Source: Gnetum montanum
Taxonomy: Eukaryota; Streptophyta; Gnetopsida; Gnetales; Gnetaceae
Length of the DNA: 64,000 nucleotides
Reading direction: 5' to 3'
NCBI GenBank assembly: GCA_015680685.1
Contig: MNCI01036530.1
Location: forward strand, 64,045-128,044
The notes below the pieces were generated by a model. It was given only the letters and a program-made list of their open reading frames with translations, had not been told where the DNA came from and searched no databases. This document shows, one piece after another, positions 11,035 through 23,780 of the stretch. A program made the position numbers and the translations under genes. Within the stretch, counting starts at the first letter, position 1. Each line of letters opens with the position of its first letter.

Positions 11035-12399
11035 ATGGCCTTGGTGTCATTTCAAAATATTTCTTCCATTTTCCTCATTGCTAGATTTTTTTTATGGCTT
11101 GCATTTGTAGTAGTAGCAGCAAGTGAGGAGACAAGGGTGAACTTACACTGAAGAGACTATGGCAGTGAGAAAAACAAAATTATTAGACATGAAATAAGCC
11201 ACAATGAGCAAAGGCACATAAGGCTACAATAGGAAGTAATTTTTAAGTGTAATATAAACACCTCAAATACAAATACTGCCAATTTGGTAATGGTGAATGA
11301 TGAATTCATTGTCAAGTTCTAGCTGGGAACATCACTATAGAACTTTGTGGTGATTTTAGACATAGGGAGCGATTTGGTGTGAACACAATGCAAGACTAAC
11401 CATTTTCTTGGGCAACAACAAATGTCATTTGGCTAAGTTGAACCCTCAAACAACTCCCTTGATCTAAAATTCCATGATTAAGTGCCTTTACTATCTTTAA
11501 TTGGAATCCTTGGAAGCAAAGAAAATTGGAGCATATGTGTGAGAGTGCTATATCTTAAGGGAAAACATGGGAGGATTGATTATCAACTCAAGAATGATGC
11601 TTACTGTGACATCCTGTTTCTGGATGCTGTAAAAACATGTTCTTTAATTACTTAATTCTTTACATTTATCACAAATAAATTCAACACATAATTCTTGATA
11701 AGTCCTTGCTTATTTTCCATAGTAATAAATTCTCTTTTAGCTTTTGCAGATACTAAAATACTTAGAATAGGAGAGAAAATGGAAAAATTTTATATTTTCC
11801 ATAGTAATAATTTTTTTTAGAATATGAGAGAAAATGGAAAAATTTTATTAATAAGAGAAAGTATTTAACACCCTCTAGGTTTTCTACCACCATGGTTAGG
11901 CTATCTAGCCAAAGGGGTGATCAGTCTCTTATTGTCAATCCCACCTGGCTCCTGTTACTTGCCTTTCTTGGCCCTAGGCTTAAGCCAAACCTATTACCAA
12001 AGGATATGGGGTATCCCTTGATTTAAAAGTTAATTACATTTTCATCAAGTTGTTGTGACTATTGAAGAATTTAATCAATGACAACACCACTGTGGATAGC
12101 TCATAGGTAGGATTTGACCTATGCTATGATAAGCAGCCAAAGGATTTCCACTTGCCTAGCCTTTCCTTGCACTTCTTTGGAAATGCAATGTGGACATTAC
12201 TACCCCAAAATGTGTTTTTTTTTTCACATGGATCATCCATGATGAAGCTTTTACATGTTTTTCCTTCACCAACGTTGGCCTAGTTGGAAGTGTGTCAACG
12301 TTGGGCAACATTCAAAGGTAGAATTTCCTTGTCTAGTATGATCTCAAAGCTAGAGCTCTCGTCTTCATGCCTACCAATTGCAATGACATTTCTTCATGA
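11035..12399 (+). pseudogene. Nepenthesin-like aspartic protease pseudogene, copy 2
   Basis: The only copy that keeps the expected ATG (11035). The signal-peptide-like segment and propeptide follow, with a TGA in the propeptide. It keeps more of the first active-site region than copy 1: NFVVILDIGSDLV then a stop and TQCK, with the catalytic Asp at 11359-11361. A frame change then leads directly to FLGNNKCHLAKLN and TTPLI. The second lobe is frameshifted after KLNPQTTPLI. The C-terminal part is recognisable (STLGNIQ, LKARALVFMPTNC) with in-frame stops, ending at TGA 12397-12399. The missing central part of the first lobe is shared with the other copies, so that deletion came before the duplication. 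Confidence 0.75.
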
Positions 12400-13613
12400 C
12401 ATTCTTCATTGTTTCTTCCTTTGATCTTGCTTGCAACATGGCATGCATAGATACAAATATGAGTCAAGAGAATTTAGATTCCTTAGCCATTCTCGGATAT
12501 CATGTATGTTGCATTCTAGTAGAATACATGCTTTTACATTTTGGTACATAATATATATGAGGATGACTTACCTTTTAGTACTCTATTATGCAATGAATTT
12601 GTCAAAATTTAACTTTTTCTTGCTCATTGTTTGTTAAATTCTATTATGAGGTGAACTTGTAGAAAGCACTTTATTTTTCTAGCTAATCGCAATGATGGGT
12701 TATTTTTAGTAAACATTTTTTCTTTTTGTAGTATGCTTTTGAACTAAGATTTTTAGTGTATGTTGGATAGCCCAATACATTTAGGGAAAATAAAAATTGG
12801 CTTAATAAAATCGTTAATCAGTACCGACGTGTATTAAAAATAAATCATATAAACTGCTAGTAATAATATTGTATATGCCAATTAAATAGATTTTTGAAAA
12901 AAACATGATGTGAAAATATCTATGTTTCACAATGATGGGGAGCATGGGAACATTGAAACGTGTACTCAAACGAGTTTGTGAATGAGGGGCATTTTTTGGG
13001 AGCCAGGCTAGACGCATGTGGAACATGAATATAAAAAGTTTATAAGATATATATGAAAATATATTTTAAATATTTTTTTAATTAATACTTATTACCAATA
13101 CAACAACATTAATTTTTTACCTCTACAACTATAATTCTCAACTAAATAGATTCTATGAAACCTCAATGTTAAATATACTAACTCTATCAATTACAAAGAA
13201 AAAATTCATAATAGTAAGCTTAAAGTTCACTAAGAAATTTTAATAATTAAGATTTACCATCTTTGTTTTAATGTGAAAGTTTTAAATTTTATTTTAATTA
13301 TTATCGTAAGATAAATAAAACTTTTAAATCACTTTTTGGTTATTGATATTAGATTTTTGAAATTAAAAGGCTTTAAACTTTCATATACAATTGACTTTTA
13401 AAATTTTCATTATAATTAAATTTACGAAACATCATATTATCACTAGTAATCAAACTTACGTCATTAAATCTTTATCTTCTATTCAAATTAGAAATGTGTA
13501 GTTAAATAATTTGGAATTTAAAATATTCCTAATTTATAATGTCTAGATACACTCATTGAATAGTAGCTATTTTTAGTGTTAATATAATCTTGAATATCAA
13601 AAATATCTTTTAT
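12400..13613. other. 3' flank of protease pseudogene copy 2
   Basis: AT-rich duplicate of 4794-6057, without coding signal. Confidence 0.45.
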
Positions 13614-14119
13614 GTGTTTGTTGATGTGTAAATTTTGGACACATCAACACCTAGAAAAACTTGTTTAGGGGGACTATTATTAGGGTGCCTTCTATATGAG
13701 TACGAAAACTGGAGAATAGTCTCAATTGGAAAAGGCAATGTAGCATTACAAAAAAAGTAAATCAAATTGAAAAATTGGGCAATAAATTTAACTTAAATAA
13801 TTGTCTTAAATTTTAATGCTTAATGAGAAAACTATAAAATAACTACTAAATGTAAATTTAAAATTCTCCCCAATCTCTTACTACCACTACTTGTTGTTGT
13901 TGCTAGCTACTTGCTCTAGTTCAAAATGAGAGTGGCTCTTCTTCTTCAAATCCTTGCCATGTGGGAAAGAGAGGGGAGATGGCACATAGAGAGGGAGAGA
14001 GATGTGTTATCTCTTATGGCCACAGTTGCCACCTACACTCATTGTTGCCACTAGTTGCAGACATATTACTATCTACTAGTTATAGATGCATGCTGCTATT
14101 CATGAATTTCAGATGCACA
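13614..14119 (-). mobile_element. Truncated element M LTR end, copy 2
   Basis: GTGTT (13614-13618) replaces the original GTGTC target site and is followed by TGTTGATGTG, then the outer 500 bases of the minus-strand LTR. It is cut at 14120 by the plus-strand LTR. Confidence 0.65.
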
Positions 14120-15592
14120 TGTTCATGCCAACATCATCCATGCTAGGCACAAGGCCATGATAAACAACATCAATCTTGAATAAACTATTGATTATGCTAA
14201 GAAAGGGACTGAGATTGATATCTACAATTAGCATTATGTCAATTGGATACATACATTTAAATAATTATAGACCATTACAATACCTCAATTGAATTAAGCA
14301 TTTCATAACCTAAATGACTCTTAAAAAAAAAAGAACTTGACAATCATATACCACCCCACCATGACTTATTTACCATCATATAGCAAGGTAACCTTTAATA
14401 GATTGTGTATAAGGATTGCATATAGACATGGGATTATAAATAGATGGGTGATGATAAGGTAGTAAAAATTTATGACTAATACAGAAATTAAGGGTATGTG
14501 TAAAATTCAAGGAAAATTGAAAACTACTTTTGATTTAGTTTTAATAGTAGTAATGTAAAATTATGTTTTTATACAGTGGCCCAAGGCTAAAATAGAAAGT
14601 GAAAATCACAGAGCCACATATTAAATCATAATGAGATTTACAAGTCAAATCACTATGTGAGAATAAGTTTTAAGGTTGAAATTATAGGTATAGGTGATGT
14701 AGTTATGCTGGGAGTTATACGGTTAATGGTGGAGATCATGGGATGTGGGCATTGTAGGTAGGTAGCGACAACAACGTGGATATGGTTACGTTGACACAGT
14801 GGTGGACATAATGGTACCAGGTGTAACTTTCAAGCATTACTAGCATGAAAATGGAGACATGGCCATGGTGGTGGAAGTGGATGTAATGGTGTAAACATGA
14901 TAGATGTTATGGAAGTGGATATTTAAGTAGGCAACTAGTAGCTATAAAAGCGGGTCTAAAGTAACACCTAGGGGAAGGGTCTTTGTGGTTGCAAGTGACG
15001 ATGAGGTGAGTGTGGGTGCATTAGCACCCAATAGAAGTCGACCATGCATCAGTAGTTGCAAGTGTGTGGTAGTGCAGTAGACATGCTCTCTCTCCTCACT
15101 CTCCTTTTCACATGATGGCAGCAGATAGTAGCAAGCATGTTAGGTAGCATCAATAGGTGAGCAAAGTTGCATGGCCATCAACCATGTAGGTGGCAGATCA
15201 CAGGTGCAGGAGCTATAGAGTGCATGTTAGTAGTAATGCATGACGTGACAATGATGAAGTAGTAACAGGTAGCCTCCATGGGTTTTTTTCCACCAACAGT
15301 AAGTGGGTGATTAGAGAAAATGCATAGCATAGTGCTTGATAGAGTCTCTCTTGGTGGCAATCTCTCTTGGTAGACATTTCACCTAGCAATGCACGAGTCC
15401 TTCTCAGTATTAGGCATTGATAGTAATGGGCATTGGCATCTATAGTTAGTCCAAGGGCTATAGCGATGGCATGAAACCTACAATAGTGGTGTGCAGTAGG
15501 CGGTCTTGCTCTTCTCTCTTCATAGAGACACACGGTAGGCATGTAAATAGCACGTAACAACTGTGAATGGTAGTGATTGGTGGTAGAATAGA

Positions 15593-15629
<37 letters not shown>

Positions 15630-15963
15630 ATGTGTGTGTGTGTCTCCTAGTGGCTACAATTAGTGTCAATTGCAGCAACATCCACAACAACAAGACAATA
15701 TGAACTAGTGGTAGTAGCAGCGGATGAAGGAAAAATTTAAATTTTATAGTTACCTACTGTATTTGCATGAAGTATTAAATTTCAAGATAGTTATTTAAAT
15801 TCCCTAATTTTCTAGTTTAATTACCTTTGTTGAATGTCACATGATCCTCTCTAGCTAAGACTATTCTTAGGTTTCTGTATCCATATGAGAGGCACCTTAG
15901 GTAATAGTATACTTAAATGAGGTTTTCTTTCATGTTGGTGCATCCAAAATTTATGCATCAACA
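14120..15963 (+). mobile_element. Element P 5' LTR, duplicated copy 2
   Basis: The start is slightly degraded (TGTTCATGCC) and the end is ATGCATCAACA. TATAAAAG lies at 14943-14950. A 60-base (CT)n/(GT)n run is at 15593-15645. The 115-codon minus-strand frame at 15213-15560 is a shadow of the LTR and is not called. Confidence 0.7.
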
Positions 15964-15969
15964 CCTTTT

Positions 15970-16236
15970 TGGTGTCATAAGGAGAGTCATTTCTCCAGCC
16001 TTTTTTTCCCCCATATTAGCTTTTCTTTTGATTTTTCTTGTTCCTAACTTGTTTTCTAATCCTATTTTAAAAGTTGTTTGTTTTGCTAAAATCTCTATTT
16101 TTAGCCCCTATTTTGAAAAATCATTTGATTTATTTTCTAAGAATTTTTGATCCCTTTATTTTCTTATCTTAAAGGTTTATTTTCTAAACATTTTCAAGTC
16201 TCATCATCCATTTCTATTCCTTTTTCTAAACCTCAG
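15970..16236 (+). mobile_element. Primer-binding site and leader of element P, copy 2
   Basis: TGGTGTCATAAGGAGAGTC (15970-15988) is the best preserved tRNA-Leu-type site of the series. A T-rich leader follows, ending at the same junction (CCTCAG, 16236) as in the other units. Confidence 0.6.
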
Positions 16237-17957
16237 CACAAGTTGTCGTTGGTGCCAAAAAAATTAAGGAGGCCAACTATTGCAGCTTCACCATTGTCAA
16301 AGAGAAAAAGAAGAGATAACCCTATTGCAATTACCACAACATCACTATGTCAATAATGGGATTGTCAATGAGGTTCCACTATTGATGCATTCACATTGGG
16401 CCATAACGGAGAGAGAAAGATGCACCACCTTGGAAGGTCACCTATTGCCATCATGTGTTGCTTTGCATACACATGTTGGGCTATCTATGTTACTACAGAT
16501 GCATAGTACTAACTATCAGGGGAGATTCTACCATGCTGACCACTAGTTGGCAACACTTGAATGTTGTTGCCACCATAATGCAATCGGAAAGGGAGAGCCT
16601 CTGACAATAGGTGTTTTCTATTACTACCACACTAGAGAAAAGGAGGCTGCTTGATGATGGGAGTGGGGATGCTCCGCTACAATAACGCACTACCATGAAC
16701 ATCACCTTGCCCATCATCTACCTACACCACATGGAGAAAGGAGAGGTTGGCCTTGTCTTCTTGCTATCACCGTCAGCCACCATGCATGCCTCTTGCTACT
16801 TACACTTTCGCTGATGTTGTTGTCACTTTGTTAGGCATGCACTTGTAGCACAGACACATTGCTTAGGATTGGAGCTATGTGTTGCAGCTTCTGCTTGCTC
16901 CTGCATCACTCAGAAATACCGTTTGCAACATGTCCTACCACTATCAGAGTGAGGAGAGGCATCCCTGCTACTTGTTGTCACTAACTTCCAATGTTTCATG
17001 CTTTTATACCAGGGGAAGAGAGATGGATGTCCACTAGGAAAAGCAAAAAAGAAAGAAAATTTCCACTTGCATGCTCCCCCTAAATCTGATGATGTCCCTT
17101 CCATTACCCCTCTATTGGTTTTATAACCACTCGTGGGTAATTTAAGTGCCCACTTTCTCCATGTCTTTGCCACCACCACTGTGTTAGTGTAACTACAGCC
17201 ACATTCCTGCCTATCAACCCTGCCAGCTAGTGGTGTAGTTAAATACAATTATGAGATATGAGAAGGTGGTAATGCTTGCTTGGCAGTGCATAGCGATATT
17301 ATAGCTATTGGGTGACTGGTCCCTAATGCTTGTAATGCTCTATGCAGACAGGCCATGACATTTCTTTAAAAGCATGAACAACAAAAACACTGCTATGATT
17401 CTACCGTTGCTGCATTAGAAGGAGAATATTTGCATCATTCTCCAGTTTTGTAGAGACTAGTTATCATTCTTAATAAGGTTGGGTTGCCCTTAAAACCTAC
17501 AAAATAAAATTCCACTTTGTCTTATCTTCACCTCAATTACTAGGTCCATGTTACAGGAGTTGTACTATGATTTTGTTAAAATGCTATGTGATTTGATCAC
17601 CAACATGAAAGATCAGATTTTGATGCTAATTTATAGAACAATGGAAATATATGCATGATGGAGAATTTGAAAATTTTTGAAATGCATGAGATTCTATTGT
17701 CAGGTTGTTTAGTATTTTAGGTAGCGATAAAGTGGACAATTATTGTAGCTATGTGGGAATGGAAGGTTTCAATTTGTTATTTTTGATAAAAGAAATACAC
17801 AGGGTAGCATAGAATAGGAACAAAACATGAATAATAGGCATTCATGTCATTTTGTTGAAGAAGAAGCACTTTTACTGTGAGCCTTTCAAGGGCACTATTT
17901 TCTTGTGTATTAATAGGTTGATTATGGCTTTGTGCATAGCATGGGCAAGGTTCACAT
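16237..17957 (-). mobile_element. Truncated minus-strand LTR, family A, copy 3
   Basis: Duplicate of 1201-2934. It has a minus-strand GGTTATAAAAC promoter box near 17121-17131. Right end degraded. Confidence 0.6.
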
Positions 17958-18549
17958 CAAGAATAACATGTAAGAATGTTGTGAAATTCCAAGATTTTCA
18001 ACCATGTTCACATTTTTTTTTAATTCTTGGAATAAATTCTTAAATGAATTTGAAGATAAATTTATCAATTTAATTTTGTAAAAAAAATTCTAGGATAAAT
18101 TGTTAAATGAATTTGAAGATAAAAGTACAAGTTTACTTTGCTTTTTTTTTTTAATAAATTCTTGGGATAAATTCTTAAATGAATTGAATGCAAATGTACC
18201 AATTGAAGTTTTTTTATGTCAACTTTCCAGTTCACACGTGGCCTCGTTGAATAATAAATCAAAAGGAAAACCAAAGTAGCACTTAAAAAAGACATATATT
18301 CAATTATCAACAAATGTTCTTGCACTCAGACTTGCTGTTGAATGCTTTGAATAGATGGGCTTGATGTGCTATATCAGATTTGCAATAAATACATCTCTCT
18401 GTGACTTTACAATTCTTTTCCATAGTTGTTTTGACTATTGTGTTATTGAAATTATAGGTCATTTTCTTAGTGATCCATTAATTGAAAAGCTAGTATAAAA
18501 TTTATTTCATCCTGATAGAAAAGGTTAGCAGAATTATTGTTGATAAGTC
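17958..18549. other. 5' flank of protease pseudogene copy 3
   Basis: AT-rich equivalent of 2940-3510. Nothing further recognised. Confidence 0.4.
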
Positions 18550-19882
18550 ACGACCTTGGCATCATTTTGAAATCTTTCTTCCATTTTCCTCGTCACTGGA
18601 TTTTTTTTGTAGCTTGCATTTGCAATAGTAGTAGCAAGTGAAAAGATAAGGGTGAGCTTGCATCAAATAGACTATGGTAGTCAAAAAAACAAAATTCTTG
18701 GATGCAAAATAAGAAACAATAAGAAAATGCACATAAGCCTACAATAGCAAGTAATTTTTAAGTGTAATATAAACACCTCAAATACAAATACCACCAATTT
18801 GGTATTGGTGAATGACAAATTCACTATTTAGTTCCAGCTATGAATGCTGTCACAAAACTTTATGACGATCATGGACATAGGAAATGATTTGGTGTGAACA
18901 CAATGCAAGCCCAAACATTTTCTTGGGCAACAACAAAGGTCATTTGGCCAAGTTGAATACTCAAACAACTCTATTGATCCAAAATGCCATGATTAAGTGC
19001 CTTTACTACCTTCAATTGGAATTTTTGGCAATAGAGAACAAAACATTGAGCATACCTATGGAAGTGTTGGATCTTAAGAGTGATGACATAGGAGGACTGA
19101 TTATTGACTCAAGAATGATGCTTACTATGACATCCCATTTCCAGATGTTGTAAAAACATGCTCTTTCATTATTTAATTCTTTGCATTTATGACAAATAGA
19201 TTCAACACTTAATTCTTGGTAAGTACTTGCCCATTTTCCATAGTAATAAATTCTCTTTTAGCTTTTGCAGATACTAAGGTACTTAGAATAGGAGAGAAAA
19301 TGAACAAATTTTATTAATAATAGAAAGTATTGTAATGTCCTCTAGGTTATCTACCACCATGGTTAGGTTGTCTAGCCAAAGGGGTGATTAGCCTCTTATT
19401 GTTAATCCCACCTAGCTCCCATTACTTGCCTTTCCAAGCCCTAGGAGTATGTCAAACCTATTACCAAGGATATGAGGTATCCCTTCATTTGAAATTTAAT
19501 CACATTTTCATAATTTATTTACGCCCTTAACAAGTTGCTACGACTAGTGAAGAACTTCATCAATGACAACACCACTATGTATGACTCATAGGGAGGATTC
19601 GACTTGTGCTACAATAAGTAGCCAAAGGATTTGCACTTGCCTAGACTTTCCTTGCACTTCTCTATAAACGCAACATGGATGTTGTTGCCCCAAAACATGT
19701 TTGTTTTGACATCGATCACCCATGATGAAGCTTTCACATGTTTTGCCTTCACCAGCACTAGCTTGGTTGGAAGTGTGTGAATGTTGGGTAACATTTAGAG
19801 GTAGAATTTCCTTGTCTGGTATGATCTTAAAGCTAGAGCTCTCATCTTCATGCCTACCAATTGTAATAACCTTTCTTCATGA
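18550..19882 (+). pseudogene. Nepenthesin-like aspartic protease pseudogene, copy 3
   Basis: The start codon is mutated to ACG (18550), and stops follow in the signal-peptide region (TGA, then TAG). The first active-site block reads TIMDIGNDLV, a stop, then TQCKP (Asp 18874-18876), with a frame change into FLGNNKGHLAKLN. The second-lobe part is the longest open piece (18884-19153): IQNAMIKCLYYLQLE, then GGLIIDSR (Asp 19106-19108), the Gly of the usual DSG being Arg. The intron-like gap follows, then GGFDLCY and a C-terminal block with SLVGSV, a stop, MLGNI, ending LSS and TGA at 19880-19882. No functional product is expected. Confidence 0.75.
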
Positions 19883-21127
19883 CATTCTTCATTATTTTTC
19901 CTCTAATCCTATCTGCAGATGGCATGCACAAATACAAATATGAGTTGACTGAATTTAGATTCCTTAGCCATTCTCGAATATCATGTATGTTTCATTTCTA
20001 GTATAATACAGGCTTTTACATTCTGGTACATAATATATATGAGGATGACTTACATTTTACAACTCTATTACACAATGAATTTGTCAAAATTTAACTTTTT
20101 CTTGCTCATTGTTTGTTAAATTCTATTATGAGGTGAACCTATGAAAAGCCCCTTATTTTTTTGGCTAATTGCAACAATGGGTTAATTTTAGTAAACATTT
20201 TTTCTTTTTGCATTATGCTTTTGAACTATGATTTTTAGTGTATGTTGGATAGCCCAATACATTTAGGGAAATCAAAAATTGGCTTAACAAAGTTGTTAAT
20301 TAGTAACCAAGTGTATTAAAAATAAATCATATAAATTGATGGTAATAATATTGTATATTTGCTTAAAATATACATATGCCAATTAACTAGATTTTTGAAA
20401 AAAACAAGATGTGAAAATATCTATGTTTCATAATGATGGGGAGCATGTGAACACTGAAATGTGTACTTAAACAAGTTTGGGAATGAGGGACATTTTTTGG
20501 GAGCAAGGCTAGATGCATGTGGAACATGAATATAAAAAGTTTATAGGATATATATACAAATATATTTTAAATATCATTTTTTATTAATACTTATTACCAA
20601 TACAACAACATTAATTTTTTACCTCTACAACTATAATTCTCAACTAAACAATTTTAATTGTCTAATTTTATGAAACCTCAATGTTAAATATACTAACTCT
20701 ATCAATTACGAAGAGAAAATTCACGACAATAAACTTAAAGTTCACTAAGAAATTTTAATAATTAAAGCTTACCACCTTTGTTTTAATGTGAAAGTTTTAA
20801 ATTTTATTTTAATTTTTTTCTTAAGATAAGTGAAAGTTTTAAATTGCTTTTCTATTGTTGATATTACATTTTTTAAAATAAAAGGCTTTAAAATTTCATA
20901 TAAAACTGACTTTTAAATTTTCATTCTAATTAAATTCACCAAACATCATATTATCACTAGCAATCAAACTTACGTCATCAAATCTTTATCTTCTATTCAA
21001 ATTAAAAATATGTAGTTAAATAATTTTAAATTAAAAATATTCATAATTCATAATGTTTAGATATACTCATTGAATAGTAGCTATTCTTAGTGTTAATATA
21101 ATCTTGAATATCGAAAATATCTTTTAT
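19883..21127. other. 3' flank of protease pseudogene copy 3
   Basis: AT-rich duplicate of 4794-6057, no coding signal. Confidence 0.45.
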
Positions 21128-21636
21128 GTGTGTATTGATGTGTAAATTTTGGACACATCAATACCCAAAAAAACTTGTTTAGGGAGACTATTGTCTAGCA
21201 TGCCCCTGGTATGGGTATGGAAATTGGGGAATAGTCTTAATTGGAAAAGATAATGTAGTGTTACAATAAAAGTAAATTAAATTGAAAAATTACGAAATAA
21301 ATTTAAGTCAAATAATTTTCTTAAATTTTATGGCTTGATGAAAAAATAATAAAATAACCAATTAATGTAAATTTAAAATTCTTCCTGATCTCTTACTACC
21401 ACTGCTCACTATTATCACTTACTGCCTACTCTCATTCAAAATGAGAGTGACTCTTCTTCCTAAAATCCTCGCTTCATGGAAAAGAGAGAGGAGATGGCAC
21501 ACAAAGTGGGAGGGAGATGTGTTATCTCTTATGGCCACTATTGCCACTTGTAGCCGATACTACCATCAGATGTAGACACACACTACTATCCACTAGTTGC
21601 AAATGCATGCTACTGTTCATCAATTCCAGACACATG
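21128..21636 (-). mobile_element. Truncated element M LTR end, copy 3
   Basis: GTGTG (21128-21132) stands where GTGTC is expected, followed by TATTGATGTG and the outer 500 bases of the minus-strand LTR. It is cut at 21637 by the plus-strand LTR. Confidence 0.65.
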
Positions 21637-23507
21637 TGTTGATGCCAACATTGCCCATGCTAGGCACAGGGCCATGATAAACAACATCAATATTCAAAAA
21701 ACTATTGATTGTACCAAGAAAGAGAATGAGATTGATATCTACAATTAGCATTATGTCAATTCAATACATCATTTATAGCAATACCTTAATTGAATTAACC
21801 ATTTCATAACCTAAATGACTCTAACAAAAAAAGAACTTGATAGTCATATACCACCCCACCACATGGCTTATTTACCATCATATAGCAAGGTAACCATAAT
21901 TGGTTTGTGTATAAGGATTGCATATAGACATGGGATTATAATTAGAGGGGTGATGATAAGGTAGTGATGCTTTATTACTAAGACCAAAATTAAGAGTATG
22001 TGTAAAATTCAAGGGAACTTGAAAATTTCTTTTGATTTAGCTTTGACAATAGTAATGTAAAACTATGTTTTTATATAGTGGTCCAAGGCTAAAATAGAAA
22101 GTGAAAAATCACAAAGGCACATATTAAATCATAATGAGATTTACAAGGAAAGAACAAGTTTTAAGGCTAAAATTATAGGTACAGGTGATGTAGTTAGATT
22201 AGGAGTGACATGGTGGAGGGAGGTTATGTTAATGATGGAAATCATGGGATGTGGACATTGCCGTCAAGTAGCGATAGCAACATGGCTATGGTTACGCCGA
22301 CACAGTGATGGACATAATGGTGCTAGGTGTAACTTCTGAGCATTATTGGCATGAAAATGGAGACATGGCCATGGTGGTGGAAGTGGTGTAATGGTGCAAA
22401 AGTGGCAAACATTACAGGAGTGGGCATTTAAGCAAGTGACCAATGGCTATAAAAGTGGATTTGAAGCAGCACCTAGGGGAAGGATCTCTTTTCTCCCAAA
22501 TTAGTAGAGTGGAATGAAGGGCTAGCCTCTCCTCTCTCTTTAGTAGCAGTGGTGGTAGAAAATGGTTAGTAGTGGTTGTAAGTAAATTGAGGTGCATGTA
22601 GGTGCATCAACACCCAACAGAAGTCTACCATGCATCAATAGTTGTAAGCACGTGGTAGCATGGCAGACATGCTCTCTCTCCTCACTCCACTTTTCACACA
22701 ATGGCAGTAGATAGTAGCAGGCATGTCAAGTAGCATTAGCATATGAGCAGAGCTACATGGCTATCAATCACATAGGTGGTAGATGGTAGGTGCAGGAGCT
22801 GTAAAGTGCATGTCAGCAGCAATGCGTAGCGCGATAATGATGAAGTGGTAATAGGTGATCCCCCTAGGTTTTCTGCACCAATGATAGGTAGATGATGAGA
22901 GAAAATGCATGGCATAGTGCCTAACAAAGTCTCTCTTGGTAGAAATCTCTCCTGGTAGACATGTTAGCCTATGATGCATGAGTTCTCGATAGTAGGCATT
23001 GACAATAATGGGCATCGGCATCTACAGTCAGTCCAGGGATGATAACAACCATGTGAAACCTACAATAGTGGTGTGTAGCAGGTGGTCTTTCTCTTCTCTC
23101 TTTATGAAGGCATGCAGTAGGCACATAAACAACATGAAATAATTGCGAACAACAATGATTAGTAGTGGAATAGATCTCTCTCTCTCCCTCTCCCATCAGC
23201 TACAAGTAGTGTCAGCTACAGCAACATTTGCAATGATGAGATAGCATGAACCAGCATTAGTTGTAGGGGACCAATGAAAAATTTAAATTTTCTAGTTACC
23301 TACTATATTTTCATGAAGTCTTGAATTTCAAGAAAGTTATTCAAATTCCCTTACTTTCTAGTTTAATTACCTTTTTTGAATGTCACATGGCCCTTTATAG
23401 CTAAGACTATTCTTAGGTTTTTGTACCCATATGAGAGGCACCCTAAGCAATAGTCTACTAAAACAAGTTTTTCTTATGTTGGTATGTGTAAAATTTATGC
23501 ATCAACA
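21637..23507 (+). mobile_element. Element P 5' LTR, duplicated copy 3
   Basis: Begins TGTTGATGCCAAC and ends TGCATCAACA. TATAAAAG is at 22448-22455. 1871 bases. Frames inside on both strands are LTR shadows. Confidence 0.75.
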
Positions 23508-23513
23508 CCTTTT

Positions 23514-23780
23514 TGGTGTTAGAAGGAGAGTCATTTCTCCCACCTTTATTTTCCCATATTATTTTTTTTTGTCATTTTTCTTGTTCTTGACTTGTTTCCT
23601 AATCATATTTTAAAACTTATTTTTTTTGCTAAAATCTCTATTTTCAACCCCTATTTTGAAAAATCATTTGCTTTATTTTCTAATAATTTTTGAGCCCTCT
23701 ATTTTTTTATCTTAAAGGTTTGTTACATAAAAATTTTTAAGTCTTATCACTTGTTTCTAATCCTTTTTTTAAAACCTTGG
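23514..23780 (+). mobile_element. Primer-binding site and leader of element P, copy 3
   Basis: TGGTGTTAGAAGGAGAGTC at 23514-23532, then a T-rich leader up to the duplication junction at 23780. Confidence 0.6.

Larger units (their letters stand above)
8737..16236 (+). repeat. Tandem unit copy 2 (7.5 kb)
   Basis: Direct copy of 1201-8736 with the same order of parts and the same leader-to-LTR join at each side. It has an expanded (CT)n(GT)n tract at about 15593-15645 that other copies lack. Confidence 0.85.
16237..23780 (+). repeat. Tandem unit copy 3 (7.5 kb)
   Basis: Direct copy with the same part order and borders. The left join is CCTCAG/CACAAG and the right join CCTTGG/CACAAC. Confidence 0.85.

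Noticed and set aside
15213-15560. 115-codon minus-strand frame as a gene.
   Set aside because: It lies wholly within the P LTR, is not open in the sister LTRs over its length, and has no recognisable domain.
15593-15645. (CT)n(GT)n tract as a regulatory element.
   Set aside because: An ordinary microsatellite expanded in one copy; the others have a shorter (CT)n.
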